Positions 1-8,114 of a stretch of 44,307 nucleotides of DNA are shown here, piece by piece. The notes beneath the pieces were generated by a model. It did no database searches, had not been told where the DNA came from, and saw nothing but the letters and a program-made list of their open reading frames with translations. Each line of letters starts with the position of its first letter. Within the stretch, counting starts at the first letter, position 1. This stretch comes from Deltaproteobacteria bacterium (GTDB lineage Bacteria; Desulfobacterota; RBG-13-43-22): contig JACQYK010000035.1 of NCBI GenBank assembly GCA_016208255.1, forward strand, positions 1 through 44,307, read 5' to 3'. The translations under genes and the position numbers were made by a program.

Positions 1-304
1 CAATTATACACCCATAACCATCAAGATCAACTGATTAAATTCCAATATCGCTCTAGGTACGCCTATAAATTTTTATTCATCTTTGGGTTCTGCGCCCCGG
101 TCCACCCTGGGCCGACAGGCGATAACAAACTAAAATAATTGCAGTTTATTCTAAACAGTTCTCTGAACCGGCTTGGCATTCTCTTTGCAAGATTTTCTCT
201 TGAAAAGAGAAAAGATTTGGCAACTGGGGGACGGGGGAATAAGCATGCTTCTTTTGCGCCAGGCACAGACAGGCAGGAAGGTTTAATTTAAAGGAGGTAA
301 GACC
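1..304. other. Leader region without a gene
   Basis: No convincing gene is visible here; short reading frames on both strands have no recognisable domains. The stretch holds a sigma-54-type promoter near 174-189 and, just before the response-regulator gene, the strong ribosome binding site AAAGGAGGT. I see no copy of the 39-bp dyad element that precedes the other sigma-54 promoters of this window, although sequence upstream of base 1 is not available. Confidence 0.6.
174..189 (+). promoter_or_regulatory. Sigma-54 (-24/-12) promoter of the response regulator/fdh operon
   Basis: The sequence TGGCATTCTCTTTGCA fits the RpoN consensus, with GG and GC exactly 10 bases apart. Predicted transcription starts near base 200, about 100 bases before the response-regulator start. 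This is the best -12 element (TTGC) in the window. Sigma-54 promoters need an AAA+ activator; none is encoded beside it. Confidence 0.7.
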
Positions 305-991
305 ATGAACCAGGTACAAGAAGTAATCAGGGGGGAACCAGCCTATCATCAGCCACATGTTCTTCTTATGGAGGACGAATTCAGCGTGGCCAAAGGGCTG
401 GAAATGGTCATGCGCGAGGCAGGCTACGAAGTGGATCTGGCCGACACGGGGCAAAAGGCCTTGGACAAATTCGGGGTCTCGGACTTTGACCTGTTGGTGG
501 CCGACCTTCGATTGCCGGACATGGATGGTATGGAGGTAATCAGGCAGGTTCGTGATAAACGGCCTAAAACGAATGTGGTCATCATAACCGGATATCCTTC
601 GGTCTCTTCGGCGGTCGAAGCGGTTAAAATGGGGGTCTCGGACTATCTGCGCAAACCTTTTACCGATGATGAGATCAGATCGGCTGTGGAAAAAGCCCTA
701 AAGGAAAGACAAAAGGAGTCCATGGAAGCGCTGATTGTCGAGACTCAGAAGGATAGGCTGATCCAGCGGGAAGAGGTCATTCGAGTCCTGGACAAGACCT
801 ATCAGGATATGGATTTCTGGCGGGAATTGATGGAAAACGGCTCTGGAGCCCTTAAAGACTATCGCCTGTCCCGGAAGGCCAAGGCCGCTATCGTTTCGGG
901 CGATCTGGAGTGGATCAGTACAAATGTCGGAGAACTTACCGAAAAGCAACTCCTGTTCATCCGCAAGCGTCTGGAACGTGAGGCCTGGTAG
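305..991 (+). CDS. Response regulator with FdhA-like C-terminal domain
   Basis: A receiver (REC) domain covers about residues 18-135: acidic pocket E23/D24, phospho-acceptor D67 in VADLRLPDMDG, T95 and the conserved K117 in LRKPF. A short helical linker follows. No helix-turn-helix, AAA+ or output enzyme domain is seen. The last ~67 residues (161-227) instead align without gaps to the last part of the FdhA protein encoded just downstream, sharing for example FxxxLxEN, a Y-x-LS motif and AA-x-VxGDxExI. That suggests a regulator whose output domain is built from, or docks like, a formate dehydrogenase segment. The start is supported by AAAGGAGGT 6-7 bases upstream. It is the first gene of the apparent fdh operon, behind a sigma-54 promoter. 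No partner histidine kinase is present in the window. Confidence 0.85.
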   Translation: MNQVQEVIRGEPAYHQPHVLLMEDEFSVAKGLEMVMREAGYEVDLADTGQKALDKFGVSDFDLLVADLRLPDMDGMEVIRQVRDKRPKTNVVIITGYPSVSSAVEAVKMGVSDYLRKPFTDDEIRSAVEKALKERQKESMEALIVETQKDRLIQREEVIRVLDKTYQDMDFWRELMENGSGALKDYRLSRKAKAAIVSGDLEWISTNVGELTEKQLLFIRKRLEREAW

Positions 992-1057
992 CCGGTTAAT
1001 CCTTGGCCGACAATGGTTTCTGGATATTTTGTATAAGTCTATGAAAGGACAAGATTT

Positions 1058-1570
1058 ATGGAACAGGTGATAGCGAAGGGTTTATCTATTGAAAGTCCTC
1101 CGGAAATAGGAGACCTCTTTGCATCCATAGAGGAGCGATTCAAAGGCAAGGCGGAAGAACTGATTCCCATGCTTCAAAGCGTCCAGAGAGCCTTAGGTTT
1201 CCTGCCTGAGGAAACCCTTCTCCGGATAGCACGTTTGACCAAATTGCCAGCAGCAAAGGTCTTTGGGACCGCCACCTTTTATTCCCAGTTCCGGCTTCAG
1301 CCTATAGGAAAAAATATTGTCAGGGTCTGTCGAGGGACCGCTTGTCATGTCAAGGGATCAGACCGTATCCTGGGCGACATCCAGGATCATCTCCAACTGA
1401 TTCCCGGCCAGACTACAAGGGATGGACTTTTTACGCTTGGAACGGTGGCTTGTTTCGGATCCTGTGCTCTGGCACCCATAATGGTTATCAACGATTCCGT
1501 TCACGGGAGCACAAACCGAGCCAAGGCCTTGAAGCTGATCGACGATATTCGAACAAAAAAGATGGGTTGA
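1058..1570 (+). CDS. NuoE-like [2Fe-2S] subunit of NAD-linked formate dehydrogenase
   Basis: 170 residues, the usual length of the 24-kDa NuoE/HndA/FdhG-type subunit. An N-terminal helical part (YFxPExxL-like region, here LGFLPEETLLRIA) precedes a thioredoxin-fold [2Fe-2S] domain with four cysteines in the expected spacing: two in VCRGTACHVKG and two in VACFGSCALAP. The subunit passes electrons between the NuoF flavin subunit and other iron-sulfur centres in soluble, often hexameric or bifurcating, formate dehydrogenases and hydrogenases. Gene order nuoE-nuoF-fdhA is typical for NAD-dependent (possibly ferredoxin-bifurcating) Fdh, so I assign it to that complex rather than to respiratory complex I, whose other genes are absent. 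It lies 66 bases after the response regulator. Confidence 0.9.
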   Translation: MEQVIAKGLSIESPPEIGDLFASIEERFKGKAEELIPMLQSVQRALGFLPEETLLRIARLTKLPAAKVFGTATFYSQFRLQPIGKNIVRVCRGTACHVKGSDRILGDIQDHLQLIPGQTTRDGLFTLGTVACFGSCALAPIMVINDSVHGSTNRAKALKLIDDIRTKKMG

Positions 1571-1671
1571 GGAAATGTTGGAGTATTGTTTAAAAAAGAT
1601 GATAACCGGAAAAGCCGATCCTGCCTTACCAATCGGGGGGTGAATCTCTAAATAAGGATATTGAGGTAAAA

Positions 1672-3255
1672 ATGGACTTCCAATTACTAAAGTCAAAGGC
1701 AGAGAAAGATTGGAATGCCTTACAAAACCTGCGGCAACCGTTGATACAAATCGGAATGGGCACCTGCGGCCAGGCGGCCGGTGCAAAAGAGGTGTATGCC
1801 TCAGTTAGAAAGACCCTCAAACAGATGAACCTGTTGGGCCGCATCCTCCAAGTGGGATGTATCGGCATGTGTTACCTGGAACCCCTAATGGCCGTCCGGA
1901 AACCCTTAGAGCCATTCATCTATTACGGTAATCTGACGGCCAAGCGGACCGAAGAGATACTACTCGCCCTGCTTCGAGATGATGACCCCCACCCGGAGTG
2001 GGCGGTTTGCACCATGGGTGAAGATACCGTTAACGGGATTCCCCGCTTCGAAGAACTTCCCATGATCAAACCTCAGATTCGGGCTGCCCTTCGCAATTGC
2101 GGCCTCATAGACCCGGAGGATATCAAACAGTATATTGCTCGAGGCGGATATGAAGGATTCCAGAAAGCACTCCGGATGAAACCTGAAATGGTTATTCAGG
2201 AGATTAAAAACTCCGGTTTGCGGGGAAGAGGGGGAGCGGGCTTTCCTACTGGCCTGAAATGGGAGTTCGCGAGTAGAGCCTTGGGAAGCACTAAGTATAT
2301 CATTTGCAACGCCGATGAAGGAGACCCTGGGGCCTTTATGGACCGCTCCCTTCTCAAAGGAGATCCCCATGCGGTTTTGGAGGGAATGCTGATCGGTGCT
2401 TATGCCATCGGTTGCCATGAGGGCTACATATACATCCGGGCAGAATATCCACTGGCCATTAAAAGGTTAGAGACGGCCTTGGGACAAATGAATCAATATG
2501 GTCTTTTGGGGCAAAATATTCTGGGAAGTCAATTCCGTTTTGATATTCACATTAAAGAAGGGGCCGGCGCATTCGTCTGCGGGGAGGAAACCGCTTTAAT
2601 GGCCTCTATTGCCGGGGGGCGGGGTATGCCTCGATCGCGCCCCCCCTTCCCGGCCAACCAAGGGCTCTGGGACAAACCCACTAACATAAATAATGTGGAG
2701 ACATTAGCCAATGTCTCGGCCATCCTGGCCCAAGGAGCGGCCTGGTTTGCCGGCTATGGAACGGAAAAAAGCAAAGGAACAAAGACCTTCTCTCTGGCTG
2801 GAAAGGTTAAGAGAACCGGCCTTATTGAAGTCCCTATGGGTATCAGCCTGGGGCAGATCATCAATGAGATCGGAGGAGGGGTTCCCAAAGGGAAAAAGCT
2901 TAAAGCCGTTCAGACCGGGGGACCTTCCGGAGGATGTATCCCCTCTCAGTTTATCGACCTTCCAGTGGATTACGAATCGTTGACAACAGCGGGCTCCATC
3001 ATGGGATCGGGGGGGATGGTGGTTATGGACGAAGACACCTGTATGGTGGACATCCCCCGATATTTCCTGACCTTCACTGCTGGTGAATCCTGCGGAAAAT
3101 GTATCCCCTGTCGGCTTGGAACTCGACAGATGCTGGATATCCTTAATGACATTTGTGCCGGCCAGGGCGTCTCTAAGGACATCGAGATTCTAGAAAATGT
3201 GAGCGAGACCATTCAAAAAGGTTCCCTTTGCGGACTGGGGCTTATGGTCTGTTGA
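1672..3255 (+). CDS. NuoF-like FMN/NAD(H)-binding subunit (short C-terminus)
   Basis: 527 residues with the HndC/HoxF-type layout. The N-terminal thioredoxin-like [2Fe-2S] domain (~1-110) has cysteines in MGTCGQAAGA and VGCIGMCYLEP. The NuoF core follows: FMN site NSGLRGRGGAGFPTG, NADH site CNADEGDPGAFMDR, GAGAFVCGEETAL. The [4Fe-4S] site SCGKCIPCRLGTRQ has its fourth cysteine in GSLCGLG. This subunit oxidises or reduces NAD(H) for the formate dehydrogenase. ATG with GAGGT upstream. Odd point: the protein stops four residues after GSLCGLG, where relatives continue with a QTAPNP-type segment and often a 2[4Fe-4S] tail. No trace of that tail is seen in any frame of the following 135 bases, so it may be truncated. 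All cofactor ligands that I can identify are retained. Confidence 0.9.
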   Translation: MDFQLLKSKAEKDWNALQNLRQPLIQIGMGTCGQAAGAKEVYASVRKTLKQMNLLGRILQVGCIGMCYLEPLMAVRKPLEPFIYYGNLTAKRTEEILLALLRDDDPHPEWAVCTMGEDTVNGIPRFEELPMIKPQIRAALRNCGLIDPEDIKQYIARGGYEGFQKALRMKPEMVIQEIKNSGLRGRGGAGFPTGLKWEFASRALGSTKYIICNADEGDPGAFMDRSLLKGDPHAVLEGMLIGAYAIGCHEGYIYIRAEYPLAIKRLETALGQMNQYGLLGQNILGSQFRFDIHIKEGAGAFVCGEETALMASIAGGRGMPRSRPPFPANQGLWDKPTNINNVETLANVSAILAQGAAWFAGYGTEKSKGTKTFSLAGKVKRTGLIEVPMGISLGQIINEIGGGVPKGKKLKAVQTGGPSGGCIPSQFIDLPVDYESLTTAGSIMGSGGMVVMDEDTCMVDIPRYFLTFTAGESCGKCIPCRLGTRQMLDILNDICAGQGVSKDIEILENVSETIQKGSLCGLGLMVC

Positions 3256-3390
3256 CTTAGGATTCCGAAAATAGAAGCGCTTTTTATTAGAAAAACAGAG
3301 GAAGCTGAATACGGATCGTTGATTATTGGATAGATCAAGGAATAATTTTGGAATTGACCAGTATCAATTTAGTAAAAGGGGGAGGGAACT

Positions 3391-4074
3391 GTGAAGGAAA
3401 TCAGCCTGGTGGTTGAAGGTCGGAAGGTTGTGGTCCCAGAGGGGTTGACCGTCTTGGAGGCGATTCAGAAGGCTGGCCTTTTCGTGCCCACCCTTTGCCA
3501 CGATCCGGCCCTGAAACCCTTTGGGGCCTGTCGGTTGTGTATCGTCAAGATCGATGGCCTGCGTGGACTGCCTACCTCCTGTACCACACCGGCCCAGGAA
3601 GGCATGGTAATCCATACGGAGACAGAGGAGATCCAAAGGGTGCGGCGGACTATCGTTGAGCTGGCTATTGCCAACCATCCCTATTCCTGCCTGGTCTGCA
3701 ATAATAGTCCAAAATGCGAACTTCTCAAAGTGGCTCGGTATGTCGGGGTACAGCAAAACTCGGTTGACCAACTGCGAAGGGGAAAGTTAACCAAACCTCC
3801 AGACACCTCCAACCCGGCCTATGATTTTGATCCCAGGATACGATACTGTGATCAGCCCCTTTGGAGCGAAACCCTTGTCTATGTCCGTATGCCAGACTTG
3901 CGGCGAGTGTGTGGAGCATTGCCCCACCGGGGCCCTGACGCCCAAACATTTTTTATTAGCCGAAAAAGAGGTCAAGACCGTTTGTCCCTATTGCGGTGTG
4001 GGCTGTTCCCTCTTTCTAGGGATAAGAAGAGGACATATCGTCCGGGTCAGGGGGGATGTCGAAAGCCCGGTTAA
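3391..4074 (+). CDS. fdhA: Formate dehydrogenase alpha subunit, N-terminal part (frameshifted fdhA)
   Basis: Only the first ~150 residues (to about base 3837) look genuine; the rest of the frame is out-of-frame translation. The N-terminus is a NuoG-type [2Fe-2S] ferredoxin domain with cysteines in TLCHDPALKPFGACRLCIVK and SCTT. It is followed by the His-Cys [4Fe-4S] region (HPYSCLVCNNSPKCEL). The homology breaks after YDFDPR and resumes in the +2-position frame at GYDTVISPFG. Relatives have a segment of roughly 30 residues between these points carrying a further CxxCGRCxxxC cluster; it is missing here. So this reads as one fdhA gene with a short deletion that shifts the frame. Start is GTG, after GGGGGAGGG. 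Real mutation and assembly error cannot be separated from sequence alone. Confidence 0.8.
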   Translation: MKEISLVVEGRKVVVPEGLTVLEAIQKAGLFVPTLCHDPALKPFGACRLCIVKIDGLRGLPTSCTTPAQEGMVIHTETEEIQRVRRTIVELAIANHPYSCLVCNNSPKCELLKVARYVGVQQNSVDQLRRGKLTKPPDTSNPAYDFDPRIRYCDQPLWSETLVYVRMPDLRRVCGALPHRGPDAQTFFISRKRGQDRLSLLRCGLFPLSRDKKRTYRPGQGGCRKPG

Positions 4075-6247
4075 TCAGGGAGAATTGTGCGTTAAGGGAC
4101 GCTATGGGATGGACTTTGTCCACCATCCGGATCGGCTCACTCGCCCCCTTATTCGAAAAGAAGGCATTCCCAAAGAACCTTTTACCGGCCTGTCATCTAA
4201 GACCTTTCGGGAAGCGGATTGGGAGGAGGCCCTGGACATTGTAGCCCAGGGATTAACACGGGTCCGGGAACATCACGGCCCTGAGGTTATCGGAGTACTC
4301 AGCTCAGCCAAGTGTACCAATGAAGATAATTATATCCTGCAAAAATTTGCCCGGGCCGCCCTGGGAACCAATAACGTGGATCACTGCGCTCGTCTCTGTC
4401 ATGCCTCCACTGTCGCCGCCGCCTTGGCGGCTTTTGGGGACGGCGCCATGAGTAATTCCATTTCCGATGTCGATTACGCCGATGTCCTGTTGGTCATAGG
4501 GTCCAATACGACTGAATGTCATCCCATTATCGGTAGAAAAATCAAAAGAGCCGTCAAGAATAACGGGGCAAAATTGATTGTCGCAGATCCCCGGGCCATC
4601 GAGTTAAGTGAAATAGCCGAATACCACCTGGCCCATTTCCCCGGAACGGATGTGGCCCTCCTTAATGGAATGATGCTGCAAATCATACAAGAAGGTCTTC
4701 ACGATCAGGCTTTCATTGTCGATCGTTGCGAAGACTTCGAACTTTTTCGGGAATCCCTGAATAGCTACGACTTAAAAACAGTGGAGGAAATTACCGGAGT
4801 GGCCGGTGAGAAAATTCGACAATGTGCCCTGCTTTTCGGTAAGGCCGAAAGGGCTGTGATCCTCTATGGAATGGGGATTACACAGCATACGACTGGAACG
4901 GATAACGTAAAAACCATTGCCAACCTCTTAATGCTGACCGGAAATTTAGGGCGCCAAGGAACGGGCTTTGCCCCCCTTCGGGGCCAGAATAATGTCCAGG
5001 GGGCCTGCGATATGGGTGCTTTGCCGGTTGTTTATTCCGGGTATCAGCGGGTGGATAATCCCAGCGCGAGAAAGAAATTTGAAAGAGCCTGGGGAAGGAA
5101 TTTGAGCGAAAAACCAGGGTTGACGGTTACGGAGATGATTCAAGCCGCCCATGACGGCCAGATCAAAGCCCTTTATGTCATGGGGGAAAACCCCATGCTC
5201 AGTGAACCCGATCTAAATCATATTAAAGCAGCTTTGGCCGGTCTGGAGATGCTTGTAGTTCAAGACATCTTTTTAACCGAAACGGCCCAGTTGGCCGATG
5301 TGATCTTGCCGGCGACCAGCTTTGCTGAAAAGAACGGAACCTTCACCAATACAGAACGTCGTGTTCAATTAGTTCGTAAAGCCATCGATCCGCCAGGAGA
5401 GGCCCGGAACGATTGGGAGATCCTTGCCAGCATCTCGGACCGCTTGGGATTCCCTCTGCCTTATGAATCCAGTGCAGAAATCATGGCGGAAATAGCCCGA
5501 CTGACTCCCATTTACGGAGGAATCTATCATGACCGTTTGATGAATGAAGGAATACAATGGCCTTGCTGGGATTCGGAACATCCCGGTACCCCTACGCTTC
5601 ATCAAGGGAAGTTTACCCGCGGACGCGGTAAATTCCATGTCGTACACGATAGGCCGCCAGCCGAACTGCCCACTATTGCTTATCCTATTCTCCTTAACAC
5701 GGGCAGGATCCTGGAGCACTGGCATACCGGAAGTATGACTCATCGATCTCATGTTCTGCAAACCCTGGCCCCGGAAAGTCGTGTGGAGATCAATCCCCTG
5801 GACGCTAACCGCCTGGGAATCGAAGAAGGAGATCTGATCTCACTGAGTTCCCGCAGGGGAGAGGTCCAGACCAAAGTCAGGAAGACCCCCCGAGTTAGTC
5901 CCGGCCAGGCCTTTATGGCCTTTCATTGGGGAGAAGCACCAACAAACCGCTTGACCAACCCGGCCTTTGATCCCCAGGCCAAGATACCGGAATTTAAGGT
6001 GTCTTCAATCAGGGTCGTTTTAACGGTGTTGGAAAGGGCGGCCGAAGATAACAGGTTTTTGACGGCCCTGGCGGAAAATCCGGCCGGCATGCTTTCCTCT
6101 TATGAACTTTCCCCCGAACATCGAGCGGCCTTAGTCAATGGAGATATCGAAGCCATTGAACAATGGGTCGGCCCCTTGGAGGAACGCCTGCGGGTATGGT
6201 TAAAATCCAGACTGAAACAGGAAAGCTTGTTGGAAAGTCATCATTAA
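3821..6247 (+). CDS. fdhA: Formate dehydrogenase alpha subunit, catalytic part (Mo/W-bisPGD, Cys type)
   Basis: The continuation of the gene starting at 3391; true homology starts near base 3836. In order: a ferredoxin [4Fe-4S] motif (CQTCGECVEHCPTGAL), the FdhF-type [4Fe-4S] motif (CPYCGVGC, with a later Cys in GELCVKG), the bis-MGD catalytic domains, and the molybdopterin dinucleotide-binding C-terminal domain (LLNTGRILEHWHTGSMTHRS). The likely metal ligand is Cys in ARLCHASTV, so a cysteine rather than selenocysteine enzyme, with the neighbouring catalytic His. The enzyme interconverts formate and CO2, sending electrons to NuoE/NuoF. The final ~70 residues form an extra helical domain (…LSPEHRAALVNGDIEAI…) that also ends the upstream response regulator. 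fdhD, needed for cofactor sulfuration, lies at 36.3 kb. Confidence 0.9.
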   Translation: MILIPGYDTVISPFGAKPLSMSVCQTCGECVEHCPTGALTPKHFLLAEKEVKTVCPYCGVGCSLFLGIRRGHIVRVRGDVESPVNQGELCVKGRYGMDFVHHPDRLTRPLIRKEGIPKEPFTGLSSKTFREADWEEALDIVAQGLTRVREHHGPEVIGVLSSAKCTNEDNYILQKFARAALGTNNVDHCARLCHASTVAAALAAFGDGAMSNSISDVDYADVLLVIGSNTTECHPIIGRKIKRAVKNNGAKLIVADPRAIELSEIAEYHLAHFPGTDVALLNGMMLQIIQEGLHDQAFIVDRCEDFELFRESLNSYDLKTVEEITGVAGEKIRQCALLFGKAERAVILYGMGITQHTTGTDNVKTIANLLMLTGNLGRQGTGFAPLRGQNNVQGACDMGALPVVYSGYQRVDNPSARKKFERAWGRNLSEKPGLTVTEMIQAAHDGQIKALYVMGENPMLSEPDLNHIKAALAGLEMLVVQDIFLTETAQLADVILPATSFAEKNGTFTNTERRVQLVRKAIDPPGEARNDWEILASISDRLGFPLPYESSAEIMAEIARLTPIYGGIYHDRLMNEGIQWPCWDSEHPGTPTLHQGKFTRGRGKFHVVHDRPPAELPTIAYPILLNTGRILEHWHTGSMTHRSHVLQTLAPESRVEINPLDANRLGIEEGDLISLSSRRGEVQTKVRKTPRVSPGQAFMAFHWGEAPTNRLTNPAFDPQAKIPEFKVSSIRVVLTVLERAAEDNRFLTALAENPAGMLSSYELSPEHRAALVNGDIEAIEQWVGPLEERLRVWLKSRLKQESLLESHH

Positions 6248-6534
6248 AGAGAAGTCATTGGGTTATTTTTCTAAACAGCACCCTCCCGCCAATGGCTTCA
6301 GAAAAAACTTACCGGCAACCAATAGTTGTGTCTTTACTATTTTGCACTTATTAGCAAAAGCCTCTTTGAACCCCCGAATTGCGAGATCAAGTAGACGAGC
6401 CTCCCAGTGCCAGTCTATTTTCGTATCTCGTCGTCGCCCAGCCTCATCTTATTTGACTTTCTCCTATTTCTTGATATTATAAAATGTTTTAGAACTGTTT
6501 TTAGTCATCCTAACCGAAGAAATGGGTTCTAAAG

Positions 6535-6960
6535 ATGGATGATAACAAAGAGCTGAAAAAGCCGGACCGAATTCAAAACCGCCGGGTCCATATGGCCAAC
6601 GAAAGGACCTTTCTGGCTTGGATCAGGACCAGTATTGCCATTATGGCCTTTGGATTTGTAGTGGAAAAGTTTGCTCTTTTCGTCCGGCAGATAGGTTGGT
6701 TTATAAGTAAGGGAGGGCCGGGAGAAACCAGCCGATTTTCTTCGGTCCCCACCGGCCCGGGATATTCTTCAATCCTTGGAGTGCTTCTTATCGGCCTCGG
6801 AGCTGTTATGGGGTTGCTGGCTTTTATTCGTTACAAAAAGGTGGAGAGGCAAATCGACAGCGATACTTTCCATCCGTCACTTATTTTGGATATCTTGTTG
6901 GCCCTTTCCGTCGTAGCCGTCGGGGGGTTTCTGATAATCTATTTATTGCATTCATTATAA
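6535..6960 (+). CDS. DUF202/YidH-family inner-membrane protein
   Basis: 141 residues. The N-terminus carries the family signature RVHMANERTFLAWIRTS, followed by three hydrophobic segments (about residues 34-55, 77-99 and 115-139) with a glycine/serine-rich loop between the first two. This is the YidH/DUF202 layout; the biochemical role of the family is not established. It lies 287 bases after fdhA, in a gap with no other supported gene, and starts a short plus-strand group with the next two genes. Confidence 0.8.
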   Translation: MDDNKELKKPDRIQNRRVHMANERTFLAWIRTSIAIMAFGFVVEKFALFVRQIGWFISKGGPGETSRFSSVPTGPGYSSILGVLLIGLGAVMGLLAFIRYKKVERQIDSDTFHPSLILDILLALSVVAVGGFLIIYLLHSL

Positions 6961-6996
6961 ATCCTTTAGTCTATCCTAAGAAAAAGGGGAACCCTA

Positions 6997-7278
6997 ATGT
7001 TAGAATCCAAGAAAAAGATGGCTCAGAGCTTTTCCGATTTAAAGGTGGCCATGGAAAAAGGGAGAGGGGATCCCAAAGAAATCTTTTCAATTTTTAAGCA
7101 AGGGTGTTTGGATTTCACTCAGGAAACCCAAAAAGCTCCCCGAGAAGCATTAACCCCTTTTCTGGATCTGGTCCGGCAATTGGGTCAGAAGATTCAGACC
7201 GGAGATCACTCAGCGGTTTTTGAGTTGATGGACAAGATGAAAGGTATGAAAAAAACCTGCCATGAAAAATACAAATAG
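6997..7278 (+). CDS. Small helical protein ending in CHxxYK
   Basis: 93 residues, predicted mostly alpha-helical and soluble, with no signal peptide. I do not recognise a firm family. Its last ten residues, MKKTCHEKYK, resemble the C-terminal CHxxYK/R ending of some small deltaproteobacterial proteins with a degenerate cytochrome-c-like CH motif, but there is no CxxCH, so haem binding is not supported. It has a good ribosome binding site (AAGGGGAA) and overlaps the next gene by 17 bases, which suggests translational coupling. Confidence 0.6.
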   Translation: MLESKKKMAQSFSDLKVAMEKGRGDPKEIFSIFKQGCLDFTQETQKAPREALTPFLDLVRQLGQKIQTGDHSAVFELMDKMKGMKKTCHEKYK

Positions 7279-7963
7279 AAAGGGCGGTGCACTCTTCTTT
7301 TTTTTGATATTTTTAACATTAGGGGCCATGGTTCCAGAACTTATGGCCATGGGGGTCAATAAAGGCCAAGCCCCGCCTAAGAACCAATCCCTCAAACCCT
7401 CTCCTGTTGTTTCTGAACCCGTCCAGGCCGTTGTCCCGGCCGGGACGCCAATCAAAATCCAATTGAATCAACCTCTCCGCACTTCTACCCATCGGAACGG
7501 CCAGTCCTTTTTCGCCACTCTCAAAGAACCCATGGTAATCAAAGGACTGTTATTGGTCCCGGCCGGGGTTCCCCTGATCGGTGTTATTTCCCAATCCCGG
7601 GAATCCGGACACTTCAGCGGCAGCGCCTTGATTGAACTCCAATTGACCCGGATTATCCTGCCCGATGGAACGACGTTGCCCATCGCTACCGAAACATTCA
7701 CAAAAACCGGTCGGGCCCACCTGGTTCGAAATATCGGGTTGATCGCGGTAGGGTCCATTCTGGGGGCCGGTTTGGGGAATCTTTTGGGAAAAATTCCCGC
7801 AGCCTTGATTGGGATCGGTTTCGGGGGAGGAGTCGGAGCTGTTCTGGCCTATGTGACCGGAAAAGAAGATTTATTTGTCCGGGGCGGAACCGACCTGGAT
7901 TTTAAAGTGGCTCGTCCCTTTAGCCTATTGATTCAGCCCTCTTCCGCCAGCCCCTCGAAGTAA
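7262..7963 (+). CDS. Secreted glycine-zipper-like protein of unknown function
   Basis: 233 residues. A signal peptide or N-terminal membrane anchor is clear (basic start MKNTNRKGG, then a hydrophobic stretch to about residue 29). A beta-rich middle (VVPAGTPIKIQLNQPL … LLVPAGVPLIGVI) is reminiscent of TrbI-like periplasmic domains, but too short to call. A glycine-rich hydrophobic segment at about residues 163-200 (GSILGAGLGNLLG, GFGGGVGAVLAYVTG) looks like a glycine-zipper membrane insertion. Likely periplasmic or outer-membrane associated. The start lies inside the preceding gene. Confidence 0.6.
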   Translation: MKNTNRKGGALFFFLIFLTLGAMVPELMAMGVNKGQAPPKNQSLKPSPVVSEPVQAVVPAGTPIKIQLNQPLRTSTHRNGQSFFATLKEPMVIKGLLLVPAGVPLIGVISQSRESGHFSGSALIELQLTRIILPDGTTLPIATETFTKTGRAHLVRNIGLIAVGSILGAGLGNLLGKIPAALIGIGFGGGVGAVLAYVTGKEDLFVRGGTDLDFKVARPFSLLIQPSSASPSK

Positions 7964-7978
7964 TTTGGTAAACCGTCA

Positions 7979-8003
7979 TGCCACGCTTTTGGGTGGCGTG
8001 GCA
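7979..8003 (+). terminator. Hairpin after the secreted-protein gene
   Basis: Perfect 8-bp stem TGCCACGC/GCGTGGCA with a 9-base loop, 16 bases after the stop codon. There is no T-run directly behind it, so it may be an RNA 3'-end stabiliser rather than an intrinsic terminator. Confidence 0.4.
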
Positions 8004-8020
8004 CTAAGAATCATGAAAAA

Positions 8021-8049
8021 AGAGTTCGTTTGACACCGAACTCTATTTT
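8021..8049 (+). terminator. Possible intrinsic terminator before tadA
   Basis: Stem AGAGTTCG/CGAACTCT with an 8-base loop, followed by ATTTTC. Only a short T-run, so moderate support. Confidence 0.4.
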
Positions 8050-8114
8050 CGAACTAACTAGTGATAAAGGCCTTGACATAAAGCCCTCATCAATATTATT
8101 TTGAAACCAGGGAA

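Noticed and set aside
3241..3330. TGA at the end of nuoF read as selenocysteine
   Set aside because: The frame after TGA has no nuoF similarity and no SECIS-like hairpin was recognised; relatives do not have Sec here.
3800..3850. Programmed ribosomal frameshifting as explanation for the split fdhA and other genes
   Set aside because: Conserved residues are missing at the junctions, not merely out of frame, so a frameshift alone could not rebuild the proteins; only the two poly-G sites would allow it.
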